Source: Pontibacter amylolyticus (lineage in GTDB: Bacteria > Bacteroidota > Bacteroidia > Cytophagales > Hymenobacteraceae). From it: a stretch of 64,000 nt of DNA. This document shows positions 19,621 through 28,302 of this stretch, piece by piece. The position numbers and the translations under genes are program-made. How positions within the stretch are numbered: the first letter of the stretch is position 1; every line of letters starts with the position of its first letter. The notes beneath the pieces were generated by a model. It had not been told where the DNA came from, ran no database searches, and saw nothing but the letters and a program-made list of their open reading frames with translations. The DNA lies in NCBI RefSeq assembly GCF_014638845.1, contig NZ_BMFP01000005.1, positions 461,916 through 525,915 of the forward strand. The letters are read 5' to 3'.

Positions 19621-19820
19621 GATGCTCTTCAATACATCCATACCCCAAAGCTTTATCGAGGCCTTTATTCCCAATCCTATGAACTTAAGGAGATGCTCTT
19701 CGGGATTTCTTAATCCCGAGGTTGACTGTTCGGGATGTCCACGTCCCCATAAACCAAAATATGGATTACGCGGATCTGGAGACCCGATACAGTTGGGATT
19801 CGGACTGATAAATCCGAATC
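19621..19820. repeat. Dispersed hairpin-rich repeat, copy A
   Basis: A structured non-coding element made of short hairpins: CGGGATT-TCTT-AATCCCG (19701-19718), a quasi-palindrome around 19732-19746, CGGATC-TGGA-GACCCG (19771-19786) and GATTCGGA...TCCGAATC (19797-19820, 8-bp stem). The word GATGCTCTTC occurs twice (19621-19630, 19692-19701) and again in copy B at 47748. ACAGTTGGGATTCGGA (19789-19804) recurs with one change at 47975-47990. It resembles REP-type elements moved by Y1 transposases, but no such gene is in the window. Confidence 0.6.
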
Positions 19821-20040
19821 AGCTATTGTCTCCTCTAGGAAAATAAAAAGCTCACAACAACCATAATATACCTGATGCAATTACGAGACTATACCCTAGA
19901 ATAAATTTGCCAGCTACTAAATAAGCTCTCACTTTCGCTCTTCTGCAGTGCTAAGTCTATACCTGAAATGCTGTCTTATTGTGTAGTAAAAACAAGCCAT
20001 GTATGTTGCGCGCGTGGCTTATACTGTACATGATCACAAA
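19821..20040. other. Remainder of the infB-20440 gap
   Basis: Non-coding, AT-leaning, with two TATACCT words. I see no gene, RNA or further clear structure before the terminator at 20041. Confidence 0.5.
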
Positions 20041-20074
20041 AAAAGCCCCGCCTGAAAAATCAAGCGGGGCTTTT
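20041..20074 (-). terminator. Terminator of the small secreted protein gene
   Basis: AAAAGCCCCGC (20041-20051) pairs with GCGGGGCTTTT (20064-20074) across a 12-base loop; the minus-strand copy ends in a T-run. Confidence 0.9.
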
Positions 20075-20095
20075 AAATGTTTTCGTGTTGTGCTA

Positions 20096-20440
20096 TTACA
20101 ATGAATGGCGGGCAAGGCGACGCTTGTCGCGCTTGTGCTTACGGTGCATTTCTTTCTCTTTTTTCAGAATGGCCTCCATACGCTTGCTTCCTTTGATGCG
20201 GTCTTTGGTGAAGCGGCTACGGTTTGAGTTTTCATAGGCATTCCAGCGTGCATCCATACCGGCAGCGCGAGCGCCAACGGCATCAGTGGTAGTACCCTTT
20301 TCCTGCACCCTGGCAGTACCCCAGTATTCGTCTTTCCCGGAGTTCAGCGAAGTACTCGAAGAACTGGAAGTTTGTGCCATCGCATCGGACACGAACAGGA
20401 GGAAAGCCAGAGAGAATAGTAACGATATGATTTTTTTCAT
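20096..20440 (-). CDS. Small secreted basic protein of unknown function
   Basis: The ATG at 20440 gives 114 aa with a standard signal peptide (MKKIISLLFSLAFLLFVSDAMAQ); the longer frame from 20470 adds ten residues before it. The mature part starts with a Ser/Thr run, passes through DEYWGTARVQEKG, and ends in a strongly basic, Lys/Arg/His-rich helix (KKEKEMHRKHKRDKRRLARH). I do not recognise a family. The tail could bind nucleic acid, lipid A phosphates or polysaccharide. It has its own terminator and stands alone. Confidence 0.7.
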   Translation of the reverse strand: MKKIISLLFSLAFLLFVSDAMAQTSSSSSTSLNSGKDEYWGTARVQEKGTTTDAVGARAAGMDARWNAYENSNRSRFTKDRIKGSKRMEAILKKEKEMHRKHKRDKRRLARHSL

Positions 20441-20533
20441 AAATCCACTTTTGATAATGTACCTATACAACGTACATCATCCACTAAAGTATACATTTTT
20501 AGTGAATAACAAGAAGTGCCCAACAAAAGTTTA

Positions 20534-21493
20534 CTATTCAAATTTGTAGGATAATCCTATTCCCATGGTTTCTTTCAGCTGCAAACGAGGCCCTTTCCCA
20601 TCCATTGTGCCATCACCGCCGCGGTCAATATCGATCAAAATATCATCATCGTAGATCATATGCACAAAGAGGCTGGCTGACAAAAACTTATTCACCTTAA
20701 AGTTTACCAGGTTCTCCCAACTCACGTCAATGTTCTTGGCATTGTGCAGGTAGTTGGAGAACAAATCGGCTTTGGATTGAAGGGTCACGTTCTTAAAGAC
20801 CTCATTCTTGAAGCGCACATTCACAAAGCCACCGAACTCTTCGCGCAGCCGCTCCCCGGTGCCAGGTATAAGATTGCCTTCCAGGTCACGCTGAGCAGGC
20901 TCCACCCCAAAAGCCCCGTAGTCGGCCATGCGCTGGTTGAGCACAGCCGTGAACTTGCCGGTAAAGGGAGAAATAAATACCGAGAGCTTGGGATTGGGCT
21001 TGTAGTCCATACCGATAGAGGCCAGCACGAAAGCGGGTGCCATGAAGTTGGAAACCACCGAATCGCGCTCAGGGGTATACGTTGGGCTGATCTGGGTGCG
21101 GGTATTGAGCTGCGTCGTGTAAAACCACTTGCTCGAAGCCTGGCGCCCATACTTCAGGTTCAGCTCCAGCCGATCGTCACTTTTGCGTAGGCGCTGCTCC
21201 TGCAGTTTCACGGTGCCGTAAGTCAGGTCCAGGGTATTGTTCCAGGTGTTTTTCCCTTTCTTATAGTTGCTGTAGATGTTCAGTATACCCAGGGCTGAGA
21301 GCGAACTCTGCCCCCCAGCTGCCCAGTTACTCAGACTCACCTGACTGAAGTTGATCGTACCGGTACCGCCAAAGTCCCAGATTTTCGGCACCGCCGCCGT
21401 ATCGACCGGCGCGTCCTGAGCTGATGCGGAGAAAAAACCAACATGTGAGAGGAAGAAAAAGAGGAAAAGAAAGCGCAATAAAGCCTTAAGCAT
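20534..21493 (-). CDS. DUF3078 family outer membrane-type protein
   Basis: The ATG at 21493 gives 319 aa with a signal peptide (about 1-25, ending SASAQ). The N-terminal segment WDFGGTGTINFSQVSLSNWAAGG followed by YGTVK and KYGRQAS is typical of DUF3078, a Bacteroidota family predicted to form an outer membrane beta-barrel. Alternating hydrophobic strands and a final aromatic residue (GLSYKFE) support a barrel. The function is not established. The open frame from 21553 starts over the promoter and is rejected as the start. Confidence 0.85.
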   Translation of the reverse strand: MLKALLRFLFLFFFLSHVGFFSASAQDAPVDTAAVPKIWDFGGTGTINFSQVSLSNWAAGGQSSLSALGILNIYSNYKKGKNTWNNTLDLTYGTVKLQEQRLRKSDDRLELNLKYGRQASSKWFYTTQLNTRTQISPTYTPERDSVVSNFMAPAFVLASIGMDYKPNPKLSVFISPFTGKFTAVLNQRMADYGAFGVEPAQRDLEGNLIPGTGERLREEFGGFVNVRFKNEVFKNVTLQSKADLFSNYLHNAKNIDVSWENLVNFKVNKFLSASLFVHMIYDDDILIDIDRGGDGTMDGKGPRLQLKETMGIGLSYKFE

Positions 21494-21536
21494 GAAAATA
21501 AGGTATAAAGTGAGCGTACTGTATTTAAAAATTGCA

Positions 21537-21544
21537 CAAATATA
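21537..21544 (-). promoter_or_regulatory. Putative -7 box for the DUF3078 gene
   Basis: TATATTTG on the minus strand (21544-21537) fits TAnnTTTG and lies 44 bases before the chosen ATG. No good -33 box is seen. Confidence 0.5.
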
Positions 21545-21649
21545 ACAAATCAAGACCAGAGGGACGGCGCTGATGTGAATCTTTAGGGAAGGGCCATTAG
21601 AACTGAGCCACTGCCGGATTGCACTTTAGGGATTTAGCTAAATCACTAC

Positions 21650-21657
21650 TATATTTG
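21650..21657 (+). promoter_or_regulatory. Putative -7 box for the enoyl-CoA hydratase gene
   Basis: TATATTTG fits TAnnTTTG and lies 35 bases before the ATG at 21692. The -33 region has only TTTA. Confidence 0.5.
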
Positions 21658-21691
21658 CTGCTGTTATCTAAATACCATACCGTATTAAACT

Positions 21692-22474
21692 ATGTCTCTA
21701 TACGAAAACCTGCTGCTCAACCTCGATAATGGCATTCTGGTCATCACTATCAATCGCGCAGATAAGCTAAATGCCCTCAACATCGACACCATCAGGGAGA
21801 TCAAGACTGCCATCCAGCAAGTCTATGACGATCCTGCTGTGAAGGGGGCCATCTTTACCGGTGCCGGCGAGAAAGCTTTTGTAGCGGGTGCTGACATTTC
21901 GGAGATCTCGGAACTGAGCGAGGTGAACGCCCGCAGTTTTGCGGAGCGTGGCCAGGAGGTTTTCAGCATGATCGAGCGCTGCACCAAACCTGTGATCGCT
22001 GCCGTGAATGGCTTTGCCCTCGGAGGTGGTTGCGAACTGGCCATGGCCTGCCACATGCGCGTTGCCAGCGAAGGCGCCCGTTTTGGTCAGCCGGAAGTAA
22101 ACCTGGGCCTGATACCGGGCTACGGCGGAACGCAGCGCCTGACGCAGCTGATCGGCAAAGGCAAGGCGATGGAACTGATGATGACCGCCGACATGATTGG
22201 TGCCGGCGAAGCCAAGGCGCTTGGTCTGGTCAACCACGTGGTACCTGCCGTGGAACTGATGCCAAAGTGTATGGAGATCCTGAACAAGATCGTATCCAAG
22301 GCGCCACTGGCCATTGGCTTGGTAATCGACTGCGTAAACGCCGTGTACGACAAAGATGAGAACGGCTACCAGACAGAGGCCAACTCATTTGCGCGCTGCT
22401 GCTCTTCACAAGACTTTATTGAGGGCACTAACGCATTCCTGGAGAAACGCAAGCCCGTGTTCAAAGGCGCTTAA
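21692..22474 (+). CDS. Enoyl-CoA hydratase/isomerase family protein
   Basis: A 260-aa crotonase-fold enzyme that adds water to a trans-2-enoyl-CoA in fatty acid or related acyl-CoA breakdown. The CoA/oxyanion motif is AGADISE (66-72) and GFALGGGCELAMAC (107-120). Both catalytic glutamates are present: Glu115 in GGGCE and Glu135 in QPEVNLGLIPGYGGTQRL. It therefore looks like an active hydratase rather than a decarboxylase relative. Whether the substrate is a short-chain enoyl-CoA or crotonyl-CoA in the butyrate route cannot be told. It is transcribed alone. Confidence 0.93.
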   Translation: MSLYENLLLNLDNGILVITINRADKLNALNIDTIREIKTAIQQVYDDPAVKGAIFTGAGEKAFVAGADISEISELSEVNARSFAERGQEVFSMIERCTKPVIAAVNGFALGGGCELAMACHMRVASEGARFGQPEVNLGLIPGYGGTQRLTQLIGKGKAMELMMTADMIGAGEAKALGLVNHVVPAVELMPKCMEILNKIVSKAPLAIGLVIDCVNAVYDKDENGYQTEANSFARCCSSQDFIEGTNAFLEKRKPVFKGA

Positions 22475-22489
22475 TCTTATACCTGCAGC

Positions 22490-22529
22490 AACGCGCTATA
22501 CCTGGCATAAAAGGCAGGTATAGCGCGTT
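22490..22529 (+). terminator. Terminator with inverted CTATACCTG/CAGGTATAG arms
   Basis: AACGCGCTATACCTG (22490-22504), a ten-base loop, and CAGGTATAGCGCGTT (22515-22529): a perfect 15-bp stem followed by CTGTCTTTTTC. Each arm carries one full copy of the abundant nine-base word, in opposite orientation. Confidence 0.9.
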
Positions 22530-22576
22530 CTGTCTTTTTCAGTGATACCTATACCTCCCTGCCCTAAAACAAACGC

Positions 22577-24070
22577 ATGAGCATTGCCAAAAAACTGGTC
22601 GGGCAAACGGCTGCCTACGGACTGAGCAGCATTGTGGGCCGCGCCCTCAACTACCTGCTTGTGCCGGTCTATACCCGGGTGTTCCTACCCGAGGAGTATG
22701 GGGTCGTTTCTTACCTGTACGCTTTCGTGGCTTTCTTCAACGTGGTGTATACCTACGGCATGGAGACTGCTTTTTTCCGCTTTGCCAACAAGCCTGAGCA
22801 AGACCCGAGAACAGTTTACAACCGGGTACTGAGCGCCATTCTGGTCAGCAGCACGATCCTAACAGGTATACTGCTGCTCTTCTCTCAGCAAATTGCAGAT
22901 TACATCGGCTACCCAGAACAGCGGGAGTACATCGTCTGGCTGGCGCTTGTGCTGGCGATCGATGCGCTGGTGGCTATACCGTTTGCCTGGCTGCGGCACC
23001 AGAACAAAGCCATTAAATTCGCCTCCATCAAACTGGCTAATATCCTGCTCACTGTTGGTGCCAATCTGTTTTTCCTGGTTTTGCTGCGGCACATCTACGA
23101 AGGGCAGTACCTGCAAAGCCTTCAGCCAATGGCCGCATACCTTTATAATCCTGATTTTGGAGTCGGCTATATCTTCCTGATCAACCTGGTGGCCAATGCC
23201 CTGCTACTGCCCATGCTTTGGAAAGAGCTCCGTATTTTCCGCTTCAGGCTGGATGTAGAACAGCTCAAGCCAATGCTGCAATACGCCTGGCCGCTCCTGT
23301 TCATGGGCTTGGCCGGTATGGTCAACGAAGTGATCGACCGTATTCTGCTGGAGCGCTACCTGCCCGAGGGCTTTTACCCGGGCACCAGTAACATGGCCGC
23401 CGTCGGTATATACAGCGCCTGCTACAAGCTCGCCATTTTCATGACGCTCACCATACAGGCTTTCCGCTATGCCGCCGAGCCGTTCTTTTTCTCGCAAGCG
23501 AAAGAAAAGGAATCGCCGCAAGCCTTTGCTCTGGTCATGAAATGGTTTGTGATCGCCTGCGCTTTCATCTACCTGTTTATCTCGACTAACCTCGAAGACT
23601 TCGCCTTGCTGATCGGTCCCGAATACCATGACGGTTTGATGGTGGTACCAGTGCTGCTATTAGCTAACCTGTTCCTGGGCATCTACTACAACCTCACTGT
23701 GTGGTTCAAGCTGACAGACAAAACGCATTTCGGCACTTACATCAGCTTTGGTGGCGCGGCAATTACCATAGTTTTCAACCTGCTGCTTATACCTGTGCTA
23801 GGCTACATGGGCTCCGCTATTGCCACACTCATCTGCTACGCAGGTATGGCACTGGCAACTTACCTTTTGGGCAATGTGCACTACCCGATCCCCTACCCTG
23901 TCAAAACCATCCTGGGTTACATCGCCCTGGCCACGGTGCTGGTGGCGGCAGCTTATTTTATACCTGTCGAAAACTTCTGGCTGCGCCATGCATACCATTT
24001 AGCCTTATGCGGCGTTTTCCTGGCGGTGGTGTGGTTCAGGGAGCGGGCCTACTTTTTAACTAAGAAATAA
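22577..24070 (+). CDS. Polysaccharide flippase, Wzx/MOP superfamily
   Basis: A 497-aa integral membrane protein with 12-14 hydrophobic segments. The N-terminal GQTAAYGLSSIVGRALNYLLVPVYTRVF is typical of the polysaccharide biosynthesis (RfbX/Wzx) branch of the MOP exporters, which flip lipid-linked saccharides across the inner membrane. No glycosyltransferase or other O-antigen genes flank it; dut follows after 16 bases, so the two may be co-transcribed. A role in supplying surface polysaccharide, including sugars used on T9SS cargo lipids, is inference. Confidence 0.88.
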   Translation: MSIAKKLVGQTAAYGLSSIVGRALNYLLVPVYTRVFLPEEYGVVSYLYAFVAFFNVVYTYGMETAFFRFANKPEQDPRTVYNRVLSAILVSSTILTGILLLFSQQIADYIGYPEQREYIVWLALVLAIDALVAIPFAWLRHQNKAIKFASIKLANILLTVGANLFFLVLLRHIYEGQYLQSLQPMAAYLYNPDFGVGYIFLINLVANALLLPMLWKELRIFRFRLDVEQLKPMLQYAWPLLFMGLAGMVNEVIDRILLERYLPEGFYPGTSNMAAVGIYSACYKLAIFMTLTIQAFRYAAEPFFFSQAKEKESPQAFALVMKWFVIACAFIYLFISTNLEDFALLIGPEYHDGLMVVPVLLLANLFLGIYYNLTVWFKLTDKTHFGTYISFGGAAITIVFNLLLIPVLGYMGSAIATLICYAGMALATYLLGNVHYPIPYPVKTILGYIALATVLVAAAYFIPVENFWLRHAYHLALCGVFLAVVWFRERAYFLTKK

Positions 24071-24086
24071 TCTTTATCTTTAATAG

Positions 24087-24536
24087 ATGAACACGACGAA
24101 CTTACCGGTTAAAGTCATTAACCAATCCAAACACGTACTCCCTTCTTACCAAACGGAGCATTCGGCAGGTATGGACCTGCGCGCCAACTTAGAGGCACCC
24201 GTTATCCTGAAGCCGCTGCAGCGCGCCCTTATACCTACCGGCCTTTTCATCGAACTCCCCGAAGGACATGAGGCGCAGATCAGACCCCGCTCCGGACTGG
24301 CCTACAAGCACGGCATTTCCATCGTGAACAGCCCGGGCACCATTGATGCTGATTATCGTGGCGAGATCAAGGTATTGTTGGTCAACCTGTCGGATCAGGA
24401 CTTTGTGGTAGAGGACGGCGAGCGTGTGGCCCAGATGGTGGTGGCCCGTTACGAGCGCGTGACCTGGGCAGAAGCCGAAGTACTGACCGACACCGAGCGC
24501 GGTGCCGGTGGCTATGGCAGCACAGGCACGAAGTAG
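24087..24536 (+). CDS. dut: dUTP diphosphatase
   Basis: A 149-aa trimeric dUTPase that hydrolyses dUTP to dUMP, keeping uracil out of DNA and feeding dTMP synthesis. All five motifs are present: AGMDLRA (1), [12 protein letters not shown] (2), [14 protein letters not shown] (3, with the catalytic Asp), GERVAQMV (4) and the C-terminal GAGGYGSTG arm (5). Length is usual. Confidence 0.96.
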   Translation: MNTTNLPVKVINQSKHVLPSYQTEHSAGMDLRANLEAPVILKPLQRALIPTGLFIELPEGHEAQIRPRSGLAYKHGISIVNSPGTIDADYRGEIKVLLVNLSDQDFVVEDGERVAQMVVARYERVTWAEAEVLTDTERGAGGYGSTGTK

Positions 24537-24637
24537 GTCAGCAGCAAAGTCATCAACACAAGGTATAGCCAGCCTTCTCCTGCTTTTTAGTGAGGGCTAA
24601 AACCAAACATCCAGAATACAGTATTAATCAAAACCAA

Positions 24638-24664
24638 TAGTGGCCGGACTCCTCGTCCGGCTAC
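24638..24664. repeat. REP-like hairpin GCCGGAC-TCCTC-GTCCGGC
   Basis: TAGTGGCCGGAC faces GTCCGGCTACA around TCCTC; the core stem is GCCGGAC (24643-24649) with GTCCGGC (24655-24661). A T-run (ATTTTTC) follows, so it could also end the dut transcript. The form resembles short REP palindromes seen in other Bacteroidota. Confidence 0.6.
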
Positions 24665-24690
24665 ATTTTTCAATCCATAAACTAATAGCT

Positions 24691-25698
24691 ATGAGGATTA
24701 TTGTACCTATGGCAGGTATGGGCAAGCGTATGCGCCCGCACACTCTTACAGTTCCTAAACCACTTATACCTATTGCAGGCAAGCCGATCGTGCAGCGCCT
24801 GGTAGAAGACATTGCCAAAGTATGCCACGAGCCCATTGAGGAAGTGGCCTTCATCATCGGTCACTTTGGTGAGGCCGTGGAGCGCGACCTGAAAGCCATC
24901 GCCGAATCGGTTGGCGCGAAAGGCAGCATTTTTTACCAGGAAGAAGCCCTGGGCACGGCGCACGCCATCATGTGCGCACAGGACTCGCTGGAGGGCAAAG
25001 TGGTAGTAGCCTTTGCCGACACCCTTTTCAAAGCCGACTTCAAACTCGACACCAACGCCGACGGCACTATCTGGGTGCAGCGCGTGGAAGACCCGCGTCC
25101 GTTTGGCGTGGTGAAGCTGGGCGACAACGGCGAGATCACCGACTTTGTGGAGAAGCCGCAGGAGTTCGTGTCAGACATGGCGATCATCGGCATCTACTAT
25201 TTTAAAGACGGCGTATACCTGCGCAGCGAACTGCAGTATCTCCTCGACAACGACATCAAAGACAAGGGCGAGTACCAGCTGACGAACGCGCTGGAGAACA
25301 TGAAAAACAAAGGCACGAAATTTATTCCTGCCGTTATCTCAGAATGGCTCGATTGCGGCAATAAAGACGCAACCGTTTACACAAATCAACGCTATTTAGA
25401 GTATATAAAGGATGAGCAGGGCCTGGTAGCCGCGTCGGCCAACATCCAGAACTCTGTCATCATCCCGCCCGTGTATATCGGAGAGAATGCCGTGATCCAC
25501 AATTCAGTGGTAGGACCGCACGTTTCTATTGGAGACAACACCAGCGTACTGGCGTCTATTGTGGGCAATTCCATCGTTCAGAAGGAGTCGACAATCAAAA
25601 ACGGGAACATAGCAAACTCAATGGTAGGTAATTTTGTTTCCTATGAAGGCCGCCAGTCAGACCTGAGCCTTGGCGACTACAATACGCTCAAAGATTAG
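24691..25698 (+). CDS. Sugar-1-phosphate nucleotidyltransferase
   Basis: The ATG at 24691 gives 335 aa beginning MRIIVPMAGMGKRMRPHT, with the nucleotide-binding loop (GMGKRMRP) and VPKPLIPIAGKPI; the open frame from 24640 runs through the REP-like hairpin. The N-terminal Rossmann domain (1-235) has the VVAFADTLF metal site and FGVV segment. The C-terminal part (about 245-335) shows left-handed beta-helix hexapeptides (SVIIPPVYIGENAVI). It makes an NDP-sugar from a sugar-1-phosphate; glucose-1-phosphate thymidylyl- or mannose-1-phosphate guanylyltransferase are the likely types, but the sugar is not settled. Confidence 0.87.
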   Translation: MRIIVPMAGMGKRMRPHTLTVPKPLIPIAGKPIVQRLVEDIAKVCHEPIEEVAFIIGHFGEAVERDLKAIAESVGAKGSIFYQEEALGTAHAIMCAQDSLEGKVVVAFADTLFKADFKLDTNADGTIWVQRVEDPRPFGVVKLGDNGEITDFVEKPQEFVSDMAIIGIYYFKDGVYLRSELQYLLDNDIKDKGEYQLTNALENMKNKGTKFIPAVISEWLDCGNKDATVYTNQRYLEYIKDEQGLVAASANIQNSVIIPPVYIGENAVIHNSVVGPHVSIGDNTSVLASIVGNSIVQKESTIKNGNIANSMVGNFVSYEGRQSDLSLGDYNTLKD

Positions 25699-25710
25699 CA
25701 TACCTATTTT

Positions 25711-27483
25711 ATGACCCGATTCAGAAACATTGTGCTCGCTACTTGCTGCCTTGCACTGGTCGCGACCGGCGAAAGCCAGGCCCAGTCTAAGAAAAAAAAG
25801 AGAAAGGGCAAGGAGAAGGCCGAAACCGAACAGGTAGCCATACCTGTGCCACAGCCCGAACCCAGCGAGCAGGAAAAGCTGCTGAGCGAGGCTTTGTTTC
25901 TGGAGGGCATGAAATACTTTATGCTGGAGGACTACAAGCAGGCGCTTAGCCAGTTCCAGAAAGCATACGCCGTTACCCCCACGAATGCGGCGCTCAACTA
26001 CAAGCTGGCCGAGACCTACATGCTGATGGAAAACCCGAAGGCGGGTGTAACATTTGCACAGGCCGCCATCGCCAACGACTCCAAAAACCCCTACTATTAC
26101 CTGCTACTCGCGCAGCTGCACGCCGAGCAGAAGCAGTACACTGAGGCGGCCCAGGCCTACAACGACCTGCTGCGCAACGTGCCTGACCAGGAGCAGTACC
26201 TGTTCAATCTGGCGGAGCTATACCTGGCACAGTCCAAGTATGACGATGCGCTGAAGACCTACGACCGCATCGAGAAAAAATACGGGGCGCTGGAGCAGCT
26301 CTCCATGAACCGCCAGCAGATCTACCTGCGCCAGAAGAACATTGGGAAAGCTCTTGCAGAAGGTGAAAAGCTGATTGCGGCCAATCCTACGGAGATTCGC
26401 TACCTGCTGGCCCAGGCTGAGCTCTACAATGCCAGCCAAAAAACGGACATCGCCATCGAAACGATCAACCGTGCCTTGCGCATTGAGCCCAATAACCCCT
26501 TCGCGCACCTGATGCTCTCGGACTTGCACCGCCAGAAAGGCAACCTGCAGGAATCTGAAAACCAGGTGAAGATCGCGTTCGCCAGCACCGACCTCGACAT
26601 CGACACCAAAGTGCGTATCCTGGTAGATTTCATCCGCCAGCTGCCCAACCCTGCCATTGAAGGTATAGCCCTTGAACTGGCTGATCTTACGATCACTTCG
26701 CACCCCGAGGAGGCGAAAGCCTACGCGGTAGCCGGCGACCTGCAAACTATCACCGGCAAGAAAGAGGCGGCACGGGGCAACTACATCAAGGCTGTCAAAC
26801 TGGATGATTCGCACTTTAAGATCTGGCAGCAGATCGTGCTGCTCGACGCGGAACTGGGCGAGTCGGCAGATCTGGTGAAGCACTCGGAGCAGGCGCTGGA
26901 GCTGTTCCCGAACCAAGCCGTTTTCTGGTTCTACAACGGCACCGGCCATCTGATCGAGAAGAATTTTGACAAGGCAGCCAAGTCGCTGGAGCATGGCAAG
27001 CGCCTTTCGGCGAGCGAGCCTGAATTGGTCACCCAGTTCAATGCCCAGTTGGGTGATGCCTACAACTCCAAAAAAGAGTATAAAAAATCAGACGAGGCGT
27101 ATGAGGCCGTGCTGGCGCAGGACCCTGACAATGAGCACGTACTCAACAACTATAGTTACTTTTTGTCGCTGCGAGGCGAGCAACTGCCCAAAGCCAAAGC
27201 CATGGCCGGCCGACTGGTAGAGCAGCACCCTGCCAACCCCACCTACCTGGATACCTACGCCTGGGTGCTGTACAAGATGGAAGATTATGAAGGGGCGCTG
27301 AAGTATCTGGAACAGGCGATCGCTGTTTCGGAGGATGCGACCATTGTAGAGCATTACGGTGATGTGCTCTTCAAACTGGGTAAAAAGGACGAGGCGGTGA
27401 GGCAGTGGGAAAAAGCCAAACTTAAAGGAGAGGCATCCGCCTTCCTTGACAGAAAGATAAAAGAAAAGAAACTCTATGAATAA
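25711..27483 (+). CDS. Secreted tetratricopeptide-repeat protein
   Basis: A 590-aa protein with a signal peptide (about 1-24, ending SQAQ) followed by a Lys-rich segment (KKKKRKGKEKAE). The rest is a series of about twelve TPR units from residue 60 to the end, for example AALNYKLAETYMLMENPKAG and DTYAWVLYKMEDYEGALKYL. It is likely a periplasmic scaffold. It overlaps the next gene by eight bases, and the order TPR - DUF4292 lipoprotein - M23/EnvC-like protein suggests a shared role in envelope or cell wall assembly. Confidence 0.85.
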   Translation: MTRFRNIVLATCCLALVATGESQAQSKKKKRKGKEKAETEQVAIPVPQPEPSEQEKLLSEALFLEGMKYFMLEDYKQALSQFQKAYAVTPTNAALNYKLAETYMLMENPKAGVTFAQAAIANDSKNPYYYLLLAQLHAEQKQYTEAAQAYNDLLRNVPDQEQYLFNLAELYLAQSKYDDALKTYDRIEKKYGALEQLSMNRQQIYLRQKNIGKALAEGEKLIAANPTEIRYLLAQAELYNASQKTDIAIETINRALRIEPNNPFAHLMLSDLHRQKGNLQESENQVKIAFASTDLDIDTKVRILVDFIRQLPNPAIEGIALELADLTITSHPEEAKAYAVAGDLQTITGKKEAARGNYIKAVKLDDSHFKIWQQIVLLDAELGESADLVKHSEQALELFPNQAVFWFYNGTGHLIEKNFDKAAKSLEHGKRLSASEPELVTQFNAQLGDAYNSKKEYKKSDEAYEAVLAQDPDNEHVLNNYSYFLSLRGEQLPKAKAMAGRLVEQHPANPTYLDTYAWVLYKMEDYEGALKYLEQAIAVSEDATIVEHYGDVLFKLGKKDEAVRQWEKAKLKGEASAFLDRKIKEKKLYE

Positions 27484-28219
27484 ACAGCTCCTGCTATGCC
27501 TGCTGGGCATACTCCTGTTTTCCGCCTGCAAAAAAGAAACGATCCCGACTGCCGCTACCGCCACCACTGAAACTGTTGGCAACGTCACTGTCCAGAATCT
27601 GGAATTCACCTACCTGAATGCCCGCGGCCAGCTCAAGTTTGATGACAAAGGCCAGAGCACCTCGTCGGGTTATGCCCTGCGCATGCAAAAGGACAGTGTG
27701 ATCTGGATCTCGGTACTGCCGGGCTTAGGTATAGAGGCTGCCCGCATCAAGCTCACGCCCGACTCGGTGTACCTGATGAACCGCATCCAGCGTGAATACG
27801 CCGCCACAGATTATGCTTTTCTGAGCAAACGCTTTAACGTAGCGCTCGACTTTCAGGTAGTACAGGCCATTCTGCTGGGCAACTACCAGGCCAACGGCTC
27901 CGAGAAGGCTACCAGCCAGGGCCAGATGCAGCATGTGCAGCAGTTGCGCAAAAACCTGCTTTTCGACTATTTCATCAGTTCCGAAAACCTGAAACTGCAA
28001 CAGCTCAACGTCAAAGACCAGCAATCGGGTAATAGCATTGTGGTGCAGTATGAGAGTTTCCAACCTTTGGGCGAGGTACCCTTTGCCTACAACATGCTGG
28101 CTCAGATTCTGCAGGCGGGCCAGATTTCCGACTTTAACTTAAGCCACACCAAAGTTACCGTTTCTGAGGATGTACTGGAGTTCCCTTTCAGTGTTCCTTC
28201 TGGTTACAAGCGACTTTAG
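27476..28219 (+). CDS. DUF4292 family lipoprotein
   Basis: A 247-aa lipoprotein with a lipobox ending at Cys18 (LLFSACKK). The body contains LNARGQLKFDD, DSVIWISVLPGLGIEAARIKLTPDSVYLMNR and a curved beta-sheet pattern like that of LolA/LolB-type lipid or lipoprotein carriers; DUF4292 is a Bacteroidota family related in fold. The start overlaps the TPR gene stop by eight bases, so translation is probably coupled. Confidence 0.85.
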   Translation: MNKQLLLCLLGILLFSACKKETIPTAATATTETVGNVTVQNLEFTYLNARGQLKFDDKGQSTSSGYALRMQKDSVIWISVLPGLGIEAARIKLTPDSVYLMNRIQREYAATDYAFLSKRFNVALDFQVVQAILLGNYQANGSEKATSQGQMQHVQQLRKNLLFDYFISSENLKLQQLNVKDQQSGNSIVVQYESFQPLGEVPFAYNMLAQILQAGQISDFNLSHTKVTVSEDVLEFPFSVPSGYKRL

Positions 28220-28302
28220 TCTAATAAAATAGGCGGGGTTCTGGTACGGGCAATATAGTTTTGCCATATTTGTAGGCTAAGTGTAGTATACCCCTATTTC
28301 TG

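Noticed and set aside
19622..19846. A 74-codon frame in the gap after infB
   Set aside because: It consists of the hairpin repeat; no protein-like pattern.
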